Positions 17,755 through 25,793 of a stretch of 64,000 bases of DNA are shown piece by piece. The position numbers were made by a program, and so were the translations under genes. Position 1 is the first letter of the stretch; every line of letters starts with the position of its first letter. Origin of the DNA: Bartonella sp. M0177 (lineage in GTDB: Bacteria > Pseudomonadota > Alphaproteobacteria > Rhizobiales > Rhizobiaceae); contig NZ_JACFOY010000001.1 of the NCBI RefSeq assembly GCF_016102285.1, positions 496,001 to 560,000 of the forward strand, written 5' to 3'. Below the pieces are notes generated by a model. It was not told the origin of the DNA. It worked only from the letters and a program-made list of their open reading frames with translations, and ran no database searches.

Positions 17755-17782
17755 AAGCCGGATAATAAGTTATATCCGGCTT
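17755..17782 (-). terminator. Hairpin between ABC binding-protein gene and hydratase gene
   Basis: A perfect 10-bp stem (aagccggata at 17755-17764, tatccggctt at 17773-17782) with an eight-base loop lies just after the binding-protein stop on the minus strand. No strong U run follows, so it may stabilise the upstream mRNA or attenuate readthrough. Confidence 0.5.
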
Positions 17783-17789
17783 TGAAAGA

Positions 17790-18836
17790 TTAATGATTTT
17801 CAAGTGCTTTTTTGACAAAACGATCATCGAAAGTTTGCGACAAATCGATTTTACTTCCGTCGATTGTTTTGTCATAGGAAAGAAGTTTCAATGTTGCTTC
17901 CTGACTTCCTCTCGAAATCATGCCGTCATGTGAATAGGAAGGAAGCGAATTTTTGACTGCTTCCAGATAAACTTCGCGATTATTACCGATATATTCTGGC
18001 GGAACAGCATTGGCGACATCATCCGGTGTTGCTGTTTGTAACCATTTCAAGGCTTTTACGAAAGCGTTGGTGATATGTTGGACAGTGTTCGGATAATTGT
18101 CGATAAATTCCTTTTTTGTATAAAGAACGCCGGACGACATTGTGCGTGTGCCAAATATTTTTTCCATATCCGTTTCGGTTCTTGTGTCGACAAGAATGAA
18201 AACCGAATTGTCGTGCATCAAGGTCGAGATCACAGGGTCAAGATTGACAATGGCATCAATTTCGCCGCGTTTCATTGCTGCTATCGCTGTTGCACCGGCT
18301 CCGGTTCCGATCACTGAAACTTCGTCCGGTTTGACGCCATCTTTATCCAGCAAATAATTGAGAAAATTGTTTGTTGAAGAACCGGGTGCTGTAACGCCGA
18401 TTTTCATTCCTTTAAGATCACCAGGCTTTTTGACCTTGTCTTTCAGATCGGCGCGGACCGCAAGCACAATTGCCGGATAACGGTCAAGTTCCAACACTGC
18501 ACGGACATCCTGACCTTTGGAATGCATACGAATGACCTGATCGTAAGCGCCGGTCGTCACATCGGCAGATCCTCCCAGAAGTGCCTGAAGCGATTGCGAG
18601 CCACCTTTCAAGTCCACCACTTTGACATCGAGTCCTTCTTCTTTGAAGAAACCTTTTTGCGAGGCAATAGCCAAGGGCAGATAATAGAAAAGCGGTGCAC
18701 CGCCAACGCTTAAAGTGATGTCTTTCTTTTCCGGTTCGTCATTGGCAAAAGCGTTTCCCGTGAGCGTGACGGACAAAACGGCAAGCATTAGACCCAATCG
18801 AAAGATGAATTTTCTGAAATGGGAACTGGATTTCAT
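17790..18836 (-). CDS. NitT/TauT-family ABC transporter substrate-binding protein
   Basis: A 348-residue periplasmic binding protein of the NMT1/SsuA type. A Sec signal peptide covers about residues 1-32 (positive start, hydrophobic LGLMLAVLSVTL, cleavage near NAFA). The mature part has the usual two-lobed pattern: YYLPLAIASQKGFFKEEGLDV, GGSADVTTGAYD, LKGMKIGVTAPGSS and AMKRGEIDAIVNLDPV. ATG 18836 has a gaggag site and is preferred to an upstream extension. Ligand class (sulfonate, nitrate, pyrimidine, aromatic acid) cannot be read from sequence. Confidence 0.9.
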   Translation of the reverse strand: MKSSSHFRKFIFRLGLMLAVLSVTLTGNAFANDEPEKKDITLSVGGAPLFYYLPLAIASQKGFFKEEGLDVKVVDLKGGSQSLQALLGGSADVTTGAYDQVIRMHSKGQDVRAVLELDRYPAIVLAVRADLKDKVKKPGDLKGMKIGVTAPGSSTNNFLNYLLDKDGVKPDEVSVIGTGAGATAIAAMKRGEIDAIVNLDPVISTLMHDNSVFILVDTRTETDMEKIFGTRTMSSGVLYTKKEFIDNYPNTVQHITNAFVKALKWLQTATPDDVANAVPPEYIGNNREVYLEAVKNSLPSYSHDGMISRGSQEATLKLLSYDKTIDGSKIDLSQTFDDRFVKKALENH

Positions 18837-18864
18837 AAGCTTTCTCCTCAAGATTGCTTTCTTC

Positions 18865-19656
18865 TCAAGACTGTTTACCACGCGGGTCTGCCCGCCAGAT
18901 CAGAAGCCGTTTTTCGATCATACTGACGAGAATATCGATCAGAATAACAAAAATGGTCAGAATTAACATACCGGAAAAAACACCGGTAACATCAAAAACA
19001 CCTTCTGCTTGCGAAATGAGATAGCCAAGGCCGGCAGATGCGCCGAGATATTCGCCGACAACAGCACCCACCATAGCAAATCCGACAGATGTATGAAGCG
19101 AAGAGAACACCCATGTCATGGCAGAGGGGAGATAAACATGGCGCAATAATTGCCGCTCGTTCATGCCGATCATGCGGGCATTTGCAAGAATGGTCGGATT
19201 GACTTCTCTTACCCCTTGGTAAACGTTGAAAAACACAACGAAAAACACAAGTGTGAAGCCGAGCGCAACCTTTGACCATATGCCAAGCCCGAACCAGAGC
19301 GCGAAAATCGGAGCCAGAACGACGCGCGGCAAAGCATTTGCCGCTTTGATATAGGGGTCAAAAACCGCTGCCAACATTTTCTTTTGCGCAAACCAGAAGC
19401 CCAATAAAATGCCACCACCTGCACCGATCGCGAAAGCCAAAATTGTCTCAAGCAGCGTAATCCATAAATGATACCAGACTTTACCGCTCTGGAAATCGAG
19501 ACTAATGCGTTTAAAAATATCAATCGGTGTAGAAAAGAAAAACGGCGGCAAAATCGGTTTGCCGTTAAAAAGCGGAACAGTTGTTCCTATTTCCCATAAA
19601 CAAAAGAAGATAATAGCAACCGAAAGCTGTAACAGAAAAATCTTCAGACGCTTCAT
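18865..19656 (-). CDS. NitT/TauT-family ABC transporter permease
   Basis: A 263-residue inner-membrane permease with about six helices. The coupling-helix EAA-type motif appears as EVNPTILANARMIGMNERQLLRHVYLP (in part). Its ATG overlaps the stop of the ATPase gene by four bases, and the binding-protein gene starts 28 bases after its stop. It forms the membrane channel of this importer. Confidence 0.92.
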   Translation of the reverse strand: MKRLKIFLLQLSVAIIFFCLWEIGTTVPLFNGKPILPPFFFSTPIDIFKRISLDFQSGKVWYHLWITLLETILAFAIGAGGGILLGFWFAQKKMLAAVFDPYIKAANALPRVVLAPIFALWFGLGIWSKVALGFTLVFFVVFFNVYQGVREVNPTILANARMIGMNERQLLRHVYLPSAMTWVFSSLHTSVGFAMVGAVVGEYLGASAGLGYLISQAEGVFDVTGVFSGMLILTIFVILIDILVSMIEKRLLIWRADPRGKQS

Positions 19657-20480
19657 GATTTATCTCCTTGTTCATAGGCTTTGAGCACCTCTTCTTTAAG
19701 ATCGTTCCATAATGTCCGGTGGATTTCGGCAAATTCGGCCGTAAGCCGGATTTCCTGCAAATTGCGCGGGCGCGGCAAATTGATGAGATAATCACCTTTG
19801 ACATGTGAAGCCGGTCCCGCCGAAATAATAATAACACGATCGGCAAGGGTAATTGCTTCTTCCAGATCATGTGTCACAAACATAACGGCCTTGCGGTCTC
19901 TCGACCAAAGTTTCAAAAGGAGATCGCCCATCAGAACCCTTGTTTGTGCGTCGAGTGGTCCGAACGGCTCATCCATTAAAATAAGCTTGGGATTAAGGAT
20001 TAAAACCTGTGCAAGCCCGATGCGCTTTCTTTGTCCGCCCGATAATTGGTGCGGATAGCGGTTGCCGAATGATTGGAGGCCGACACGGGCAAGCCATTCT
20101 CTGGATTGGTTTAATGCATCCTGTCTTTTTACACCACGGATTTCCAGACCGATTGCAATATTGTCTATCGCCGTTTTCCACGGCATTAATGAATCAGGTT
20201 GGAAAAGATAACCGGCTTCGTGATTGATACCTGAAAGTGGATGACCGAATATCTCGCATGTGCCATGGGCAGGTGGCAAGAGACCTGCTGCAACATTGAG
20301 CAAAGTTGATTTTCCGCAACCGGTAGGGCCGACAATTGCTAAAAACTGACCTGCCGGTACTTCAAGATCAGCCTTTTTTACAGCCGTGAAATTGTTGAAA
20401 ACCACGCTTACATCATCAAGTTTGACCGCGGGTGCTAATAGTTCAGTGCCAGATTGATTTTGCTTGATTGGTTCAGGCAT
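19653..20480 (-). CDS. NitT/TauT-family ABC transporter ATP-binding protein
   Basis: A 275-residue ABC ATPase. Walker A is GPTGCGKST, the Q-loop is YLFQPDSLMPW, the signature is LSGGQRKRIGLAQ, Walker B is LILMDEPFGPLD, and the H-loop is VTHDLEEA. These features and the sequence resemble SsuB/TauB/NrtD-type ATPases. It is the first gene of the minus-strand importer operon. No TPP or other riboswitch signature is seen in its leader, which argues against a thiamine-precursor role but does not exclude it. Confidence 0.92.
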   Translation of the reverse strand: MPEPIKQNQSGTELLAPAVKLDDVSVVFNNFTAVKKADLEVPAGQFLAIVGPTGCGKSTLLNVAAGLLPPAHGTCEIFGHPLSGINHEAGYLFQPDSLMPWKTAIDNIAIGLEIRGVKRQDALNQSREWLARVGLQSFGNRYPHQLSGGQRKRIGLAQVLILNPKLILMDEPFGPLDAQTRVLMGDLLLKLWSRDRKAVMFVTHDLEEAITLADRVIIISAGPASHVKGDYLINLPRPRNLQEIRLTAEFAEIHRTLWNDLKEEVLKAYEQGDKS

Positions 20481-20835
20481 TCATTGTTCCATAATCTCAT
20501 TATTACGAGTTGAATTTGCAACTTGCTTCGCGTTTTCGTTTGCCACATCAACTATCAAGATTAAAGGAAAAATTATAAAAACACGTTTTTCAAGTAAAAT
20601 ATGAAAAATTTTAAGTTCCTTATACGAAATAAAATTACGTGGCGCCTCTTGTTAAAAAAACGTTGGAGGTGCGTTCAAAGCGGGAAACAAGCCGTTGATC
20701 GCCGAACCCATCATTGCATTTATAGTTAAGGCTAAATTTACCAAACTCGGGCTATTAATAACAAGGGCTTGACCGATTATGCGCTTAAAGCCCGCAATGC
20801 TCCAGTATATTGTGTTTTGAGTAAAAGGCCGTGCA
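20481..20835. other. Divergent intergenic region
   Basis: This region separates the ABC importer operon (minus) from the coiled-coil protein gene (plus). It is AT-rich and must hold promoters for both. No strong -35/-10 pair, riboswitch core or small gene stands out. Confidence 0.35.
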
Positions 20836-21939
20836 ATGAATATGAATCGTTTATCGCTTATTTCAGATGAAGCGGGTGAAAAGCAGTTTGCGCGACATCA
20901 ATCACAAGAAATAGATACACCGGAAATACAGCGCCAACAGATCACACTTTCAGATATTGCTGCACGGTTGCGGTCGGTTCATGAACAAATGAAAACGAAA
21001 GCGCCGGTCAAGTCGGAAAATGTTATGCCTTTTCCGCAGAAAAATAACGATGATGTAAAGGCTTATCTCGACGATATAGCACGCGCTTTGCTTAAAGAAT
21101 ATGAGGCAAGAAAGACCGAACAGTCCCAACTTGTTCTCCATCTTGCCAGAATCGAGCAAATTCTTGAGGCAAACAAACAGGAACTTGAACAGAGCGCAGA
21201 GAAAGACAGACAGGCATTGACGAGCGACATTGCCGGTGAAGTGCACTCGCGCTTGAAACAGGAACTAACCGAGCAAACAAAAAGTTTGGCCGACGAGAGC
21301 CGGAAAACCAATCAGGAAATTTCGCGCCAATTGCGCGAAGCCGTTGCTGCGTCGCGGTTTTCTGTTCAACTTGTTTCACTCCAGAGGCAAATCACAAACC
21401 TTCAGGCGACACTTGATGCCCATGATAAATCACCAACAAGTTGTGCGCATGAAGAAAAGAGCGAGCATTTAGCCGACGAGTTTCTGTCAAAGACAAGCCC
21501 GCAACAATTACCCGCATCCGATAGCAGACAAAATCATCATGAAATAAAGAAATCTTTCGACAAGCCGGTTATTCGCATATTGGCTGAAAAAAAAACGCCG
21601 GAACAAACTTCTGAACTGAATAAAACTCCCGTAGAACTTGATAAGTGCGGGCTTGAAAATGAAGTTGGACTTCAAAAGTGCGAAATTGGTGATAGCAAGT
21701 CGAAGACAGACCTTCAAAACTGCGATGCAGAAAAAGGTGCGCAATTGAACGGATGTGGGCGAGCAGTCAACCTCCATGAGGAAAAAGATAAAGCACTGAG
21801 CGCACAAAATGGAGATAACAAAACAAAAAAGACAATCACACGTGTGAGTGCGCTTTTATTGATGGTGGCATTGGCTTACGGTTTGAAGGGGCATTTCGCT
21901 ATGCTCGACAATGCGTCGGTTATTTCATTGCTCCATTGA
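20836..21939 (+). CDS. Coiled-coil protein with C-terminal membrane anchor, unrecognised
   Basis: A 367-residue protein I do not recognise. Residues about 85-205 are strongly charged and heptad-like, with long Glu/Lys/Gln helices. A polar linker follows. At about 273-312 is a degenerate repeat with four leucine-x-x-cysteine boxes (LDKC, LQKC, LQNC, LNGC) spaced 11, 14 and 11 residues. The C-terminus ends in one membrane helix, VSALLLMVALAYGL, leaving few residues beyond. The topology suggests a cytoplasmic, membrane-tethered scaffold, perhaps polar or division-related. No operon partner is evident. Confidence 0.65.
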   Translation: MNMNRLSLISDEAGEKQFARHQSQEIDTPEIQRQQITLSDIAARLRSVHEQMKTKAPVKSENVMPFPQKNNDDVKAYLDDIARALLKEYEARKTEQSQLVLHLARIEQILEANKQELEQSAEKDRQALTSDIAGEVHSRLKQELTEQTKSLADESRKTNQEISRQLREAVAASRFSVQLVSLQRQITNLQATLDAHDKSPTSCAHEEKSEHLADEFLSKTSPQQLPASDSRQNHHEIKKSFDKPVIRILAEKKTPEQTSELNKTPVELDKCGLENEVGLQKCEIGDSKSKTDLQNCDAEKGAQLNGCGRAVNLHEEKDKALSAQNGDNKTKKTITRVSALLLMVALAYGLKGHFAMLDNASVISLLH

Positions 21940-22140
21940 TTGGCGTTAAAAATCGTTTTACGACATGAATTGTCGAATTTTTGATATATTTAATAGGCCG
22001 GCGGAAGTAGCAATCGGTGTTCGGATTATAAGATATATATTTTAACACTTGTTGCGGCTTTTCTGGTATCAACCTTGAGAGACAAAACAAACAGCAGAAA
22101 CCGGCAAAACAAAGGTTCGTTTTCCCGTTAGGTGAGAGAT

Positions 22141-23061
22141 GTGAGTATTTATTTACCGATAGCAGAAATGTCACTCAATATGCTAATTCTTATCGGCATG
22201 GGCGGGGTTGTCGGTTTTCTTTCGGGAATGTTCGGTGTCGGTGGCGGTTTTCTGATTACGCCGCTTCTGATTTTTTACAATGTTCCACCGGCTATCGCTG
22301 TTGGGACGGGAGCAAATCAGGTTATTGCTTCGTCGGTTACCGGTGCTCTCACACATTTCAAACGCGGGACACTTGATATCAAGCTGGGAATGCTTCTGGT
22401 CGTTGGTGGCATATTGGGATCGTGTCTGGGTGTCGAATTATTCACTTATTTACGTAAACTCGGTCAGCTCGATCTCATTATTTCCTTGCTTTATGTTATC
22501 CTTTTAGGCGGGGTTGGAAGCCTTATGGCCATTGAAAGTTGGCGGGCAATTATCAATGCAAAAAAGGGGAAAACCGTTATTGTCCGCCGTCCCGGACACC
22601 ATAGTCTGGCACAGCGCCTGCCTTTGAAAATGCGGTTTCGCGCATCGAAAATCTATGTCAGCATTATTCCGGTTCTAGGCATCGGACTTGTTATAGGCCT
22701 ACTTTCTTCAGTCATGGGTGTTGGCGGCGGCTTTATTATGGTTCCCGCGCTCATTTACATGTTGCGCGTTCCGACCAATGTTGTTGTCGGCACATCTCTT
22801 TTCCAGATTACTTTTGTTACAGCCTTCACAACAATTCTACAAAGTATAACCAACCATTCGGTTGATATTGTGCTGGCATTTCTGTTGATGGTTGGCGGCG
22901 TTATTGGCGCAACTTATGGAACGCGGATAGGTAGAAAGCTCAAGGCCGAACAATTGCGAATGCTGCTTGCAATCCTTGTTTTGCTGGTTTGTGCCCGTCT
23001 TGCGTTCGAACTTTTTGTTCGTCCTGACGATCTCTTTTCGCTAAGCTTTATCGGCGGGTAA
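22141..23061 (+). CDS. TauE/SafE-family (COG0730) anion exporter
   Basis: A 306-residue membrane protein of the TauE/SafE family, with two halves that each open with a glycine-rich motif: GFLSGMFGVGGGFLITPLLI near the start and GLLSSVMGVGGGFIMVPALI in the second half. Members export sulfite, sulfoacetate or other organosulfur anions. The start is a GTG; I prefer 22141 behind aggtgag, but GTG 22132 is possible. The next gene starts one base after the stop and encodes a TIGR02186 protein, a pairing I recall from other alphaproteobacteria. Confidence 0.88.
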   Translation: MSIYLPIAEMSLNMLILIGMGGVVGFLSGMFGVGGGFLITPLLIFYNVPPAIAVGTGANQVIASSVTGALTHFKRGTLDIKLGMLLVVGGILGSCLGVELFTYLRKLGQLDLIISLLYVILLGGVGSLMAIESWRAIINAKKGKTVIVRRPGHHSLAQRLPLKMRFRASKIYVSIIPVLGIGLVIGLLSSVMGVGGGFIMVPALIYMLRVPTNVVVGTSLFQITFVTAFTTILQSITNHSVDIVLAFLLMVGGVIGATYGTRIGRKLKAEQLRMLLAILVLLVCARLAFELFVRPDDLFSLSFIGG

Positions 23062-23062
23062 A

Positions 23063-23860
23063 ATGAAAACAGTTTTAACCGCAATAATGGTTTATCTGGC
23101 AGTCTTTCTGACATCTGAGACGGCATATGCGGATACAGCGACACCATCTACTGCACCGAAAGAAAATATCCAGATCATTGTGACGACCAATGAAATTACA
23201 CTTGATACCAATTTTGCCGGTCGCAACGTCTATATTGCAGGTGTTCTCGAAAATGCCGATCCTCAACTAAGACGTCAGGGTCGTTATGATATTATCGTTG
23301 TTATGGAAGGTCCGATACGGCCGATGGTGATGCGCGAGAAAAAGCGTAAACTGGGCGTATGGGTGAATACGGATGCACTGACATTTGTCGCGGTTCCACA
23401 ATCCTATGAAATGGCAACCACACGTGAAATCAGGGATATTACGAGCCCGATCAATTATAAAAGATTGGGGGTAGGGCTCGACTATGTACCGCTGCGAGCA
23501 GAAACAGGTGACGCGGATAAACTCAAATTATTCCGCAACGAGCTTATCAAGATCAAACGCGATCAACATCTCTATAGTGAAAATATCGGAGCTGTCACCT
23601 TTGGCTCTGCTTCGCTGTTTTCGGCAAATTTCAAGCTGCCTGCCAATATCCCCGTCGGTCATCATACAATTCATGCTTATCTTTTCCGCGATGGCGAGTT
23701 CGTGGAAACAGTGTCAACAGAGCTTGAAATTGTTAAAGCCCACACAGCCTATGCAATTTACCGTTTTGCACAGGATAACAGCATCTATTACGGTTTTGTT
23801 GCCGTCTTTGTAGCAATTTTCACTGGCATTCTGGGGCGGCTGATATTCCGCAAAGATTAA
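23063..23860 (+). CDS. TIGR02186-family membrane-anchored exported protein
   Basis: A 265-residue protein with an N-terminal signal peptide (about 1-23, ending AYA), a beta-rich exported domain (for example ENADPQLRRQGRYDIIVVME) and a C-terminal membrane helix (YYGFVAVFVAIFTGILGRLIF) with a short basic tail. The pattern matches TIGR02186, a family of unknown function found beside TauE/SafE genes. The start is one base after the exporter stop, so the two are surely co-transcribed. It may present or trap the exported anion outside the membrane. Confidence 0.82.
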   Translation: MKTVLTAIMVYLAVFLTSETAYADTATPSTAPKENIQIIVTTNEITLDTNFAGRNVYIAGVLENADPQLRRQGRYDIIVVMEGPIRPMVMREKKRKLGVWVNTDALTFVAVPQSYEMATTREIRDITSPINYKRLGVGLDYVPLRAETGDADKLKLFRNELIKIKRDQHLYSENIGAVTFGSASLFSANFKLPANIPVGHHTIHAYLFRDGEFVETVSTELEIVKAHTAYAIYRFAQDNSIYYGFVAVFVAIFTGILGRLIFRKD

Positions 23861-23887
23861 ACGCTTTCCGGCATCCCCGCATCGCTC

Positions 23888-25024
23888 TTATTTTCTGATA
23901 TTGACGTTATGACCTTGCCATTCATATCCACGACTTGAAAAAGCTGATAGCCATAATACCGGTAATAATAAATCGCGGACGATTTCGGCCAAAGCCTGCG
24001 AAAGAGAAAATGGCCAACCGACGATCGATGTTATGGAAAATTCGACAAAGTACCAGATAAAGAAATAAAAAAGAATGAGCGAGTAAGCGGGGCCGCCAAG
24101 ATAACAGGCGAGAAGCAAACATAATGCGGGGAAAACAATACCTGATAAAATTTCAAGATAAAAAAATGCGGGAAATGAGTCCCGACGCAGTTTTGCCCAG
24201 CGTATCTGGCGTTGCCAAACGGCTCGCCAGCTTTTCTTCCCCAAAGGTTGGGCAAATGGCATTGGTGTGAGACGGACTTTCAACCCCTGTTCCCTGACGA
24301 TTTTTGTTGACGCGGCATCTTCGGCCAGTTCGCAATTCAATGCTTCAATGCCGCCGGCGCGGTTTAAAATATCCCGAAACCAGAACAATGTTTTGCCCTG
24401 CGCAAAACCGTTTCCGATTGTATCGGAGGTTAATTGCCAGCGTGCTTGATAGGAATTGAGAAATGCAGCTTCGAGATTGGCAAAGAAATTTTCCGGTTCT
24501 GTTCCAAGGGGAGGAGAGGCAACGAGGCCGGTGTTTTTTCTCCAACGGGAAAAAATATCAGCAATATAGGTCTTAGGCATCAATACATTGCTATCGGTCA
24601 TGACAACCCATGGATATTTGGCCTGATGCCAACCTTTGACAAGATTATTCAACTTGGGATTATCGCTAATTTTATCATTACCGATCAGCAATTTTGCATC
24701 GGCATCGGGATATTCGGAAATCAGGCTTTCGATTAACGGAATGGCTTTGTCGTTTTTGTCTGCAACGCAAAAAATAATTTCATAATTTTTATGATCGAGT
24801 TCGAAAGTAGAAGCCAATGTGCGCCGCAGTCCATATTCGAGATTTGAAACGGGGCGTAAAATAGTAACTTTTTCTTCTTCACCTTTACCGAATACGCCTT
24901 TCGGTTTCCAGAAACGACGACACAGAACGACAATAAAACTAAAAATGTGAAGGAACATACACAAAATCACAAGGCCAAGAAATATCATAGAAAAATATAT
25001 CATTTCCTCAAACCTTCCGGACAA
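23888..25024 (-). CDS. Family 21 glycosyltransferase (ceramide glucosyltransferase-like)
   Basis: A 378-residue membrane GT-A enzyme. An N-terminal helix (about 9-36) precedes the catalytic domain: ILRPVSNLEYGLRRTL, MTDSNVLMP (metal-binding D-x-N in place of DxD), ELAEDAAST (third aspartate) and QRQIRWAKLRR, the (Q/R)xxRW motif of processive-type GT2/GT21 enzymes. Two or three helices close the protein. Homologues in alphaproteobacteria glycosylate sphingolipids or diacylglycerol. An HpnI-like role in hopanoid synthesis is an alternative; no hopanoid genes are in view. Confidence 0.85.
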   Translation of the reverse strand: MSGRFEEMIYFSMIFLGLVILCMFLHIFSFIVVLCRRFWKPKGVFGKGEEEKVTILRPVSNLEYGLRRTLASTFELDHKNYEIIFCVADKNDKAIPLIESLISEYPDADAKLLIGNDKISDNPKLNNLVKGWHQAKYPWVVMTDSNVLMPKTYIADIFSRWRKNTGLVASPPLGTEPENFFANLEAAFLNSYQARWQLTSDTIGNGFAQGKTLFWFRDILNRAGGIEALNCELAEDAASTKIVREQGLKVRLTPMPFAQPLGKKSWRAVWQRQIRWAKLRRDSFPAFFYLEILSGIVFPALCLLLACYLGGPAYSLILFYFFIWYFVEFSITSIVGWPFSLSQALAEIVRDLLLPVLWLSAFSSRGYEWQGHNVNIRK

Positions 25025-25081
25025 ATAAAAACAGAAGACTGATTTAGTTTTTTTGCAACAATCTACAATAGTGTTTATATT

Positions 25082-25747
25082 CTAGCGCGAAAAGAAATCT
25101 CTTTGGTGAATCGGGTAAATAGTATTTTTTCCTAAAAGACATGCTATAAGGTCTGATTTTTTAAAAATATTCGAAAAAATCTTGTGGGTTAGGTCCATTC
25201 CTCCGGCATAGGCACCAAAAGCCGGCAAAATCATCCGGTTTCCGTCGCTTGCAAAACAAAAGCGTCTAACCGACATTCCACGTCTGAAAATTCGAAGCGC
25301 GGGATGAAGATGTCCGGCCATTTCCCCGTTCTGCGAGCCGATGCGTGGTTCATGGCGAAATATCAACGGGCCGATTTGAATTTCATGTGTCCATTGACCG
25401 GCAAATTCGTTTTTTTCATCATCATGGTTTCCGGCAATCCAAATCATCTCTCGGTTGGCAATGATGTCTTCAAGCAATTGCCGGTTTTTTTCAGAAAGTT
25501 GCGTGGAAGCCTGATTGTCATGGAAGCTGTCACCCAGAGCCATAATTGTTTGCGGTTGATATTTTTCAATCACATTTTTCAGCCTTAGAAGTGTTCGTTC
25601 ACTATCATAAGGTGGCAATAATTGGCCATGACGGGCAAAACATGAGGATTTTTCGAGGTGAAGATCGGCAACAATAAGCAAATTTTGAGCTTCCCAAAAA
25701 GCCGCACCGCTGCAATCGCAAATTATTTCAGCGCCGTTGACGACCAT
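25082..25747 (-). CDS. pdeM: Ligase-associated DNA damage response endonuclease PdeM
   Basis: A 221-residue calcineurin-like phosphoesterase. The metal-binding series is VADLHLEKSS (D-x-H), ALGDSFHD (GD), IAGNHDDE (GNHD/E) and AGHLHPALRI (GHxH). In this family the enzyme is encoded with an Lhr-like helicase, as here. ATG 25747 matches the usual N-terminus; a TTG at 25804 would overlap the helicase gene. The RNA is probably shared with the helicase gene directly upstream. Confidence 0.88.
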   Translation of the reverse strand: MVVNGAEIICDCSGAAFWEAQNLLIVADLHLEKSSCFARHGQLLPPYDSERTLLRLKNVIEKYQPQTIMALGDSFHDNQASTQLSEKNRQLLEDIIANREMIWIAGNHDDEKNEFAGQWTHEIQIGPLIFRHEPRIGSQNGEMAGHLHPALRIFRRGMSVRRFCFASDGNRMILPAFGAYAGGMDLTHKIFSNIFKKSDLIACLLGKNTIYPIHQRDFFSR

Positions 25748-25793
25748 TGTGAAATTTTCAATTTTGCTTCTAATGTTCAAATACGTCTTCGCT

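Noticed and set aside
20481..20835. Possible TPP-type riboswitch before the ABC importer
   Set aside because: No CUGAGA-type core or paired stems found; the transporter family includes thiamine-precursor importers but the leader does not support that.
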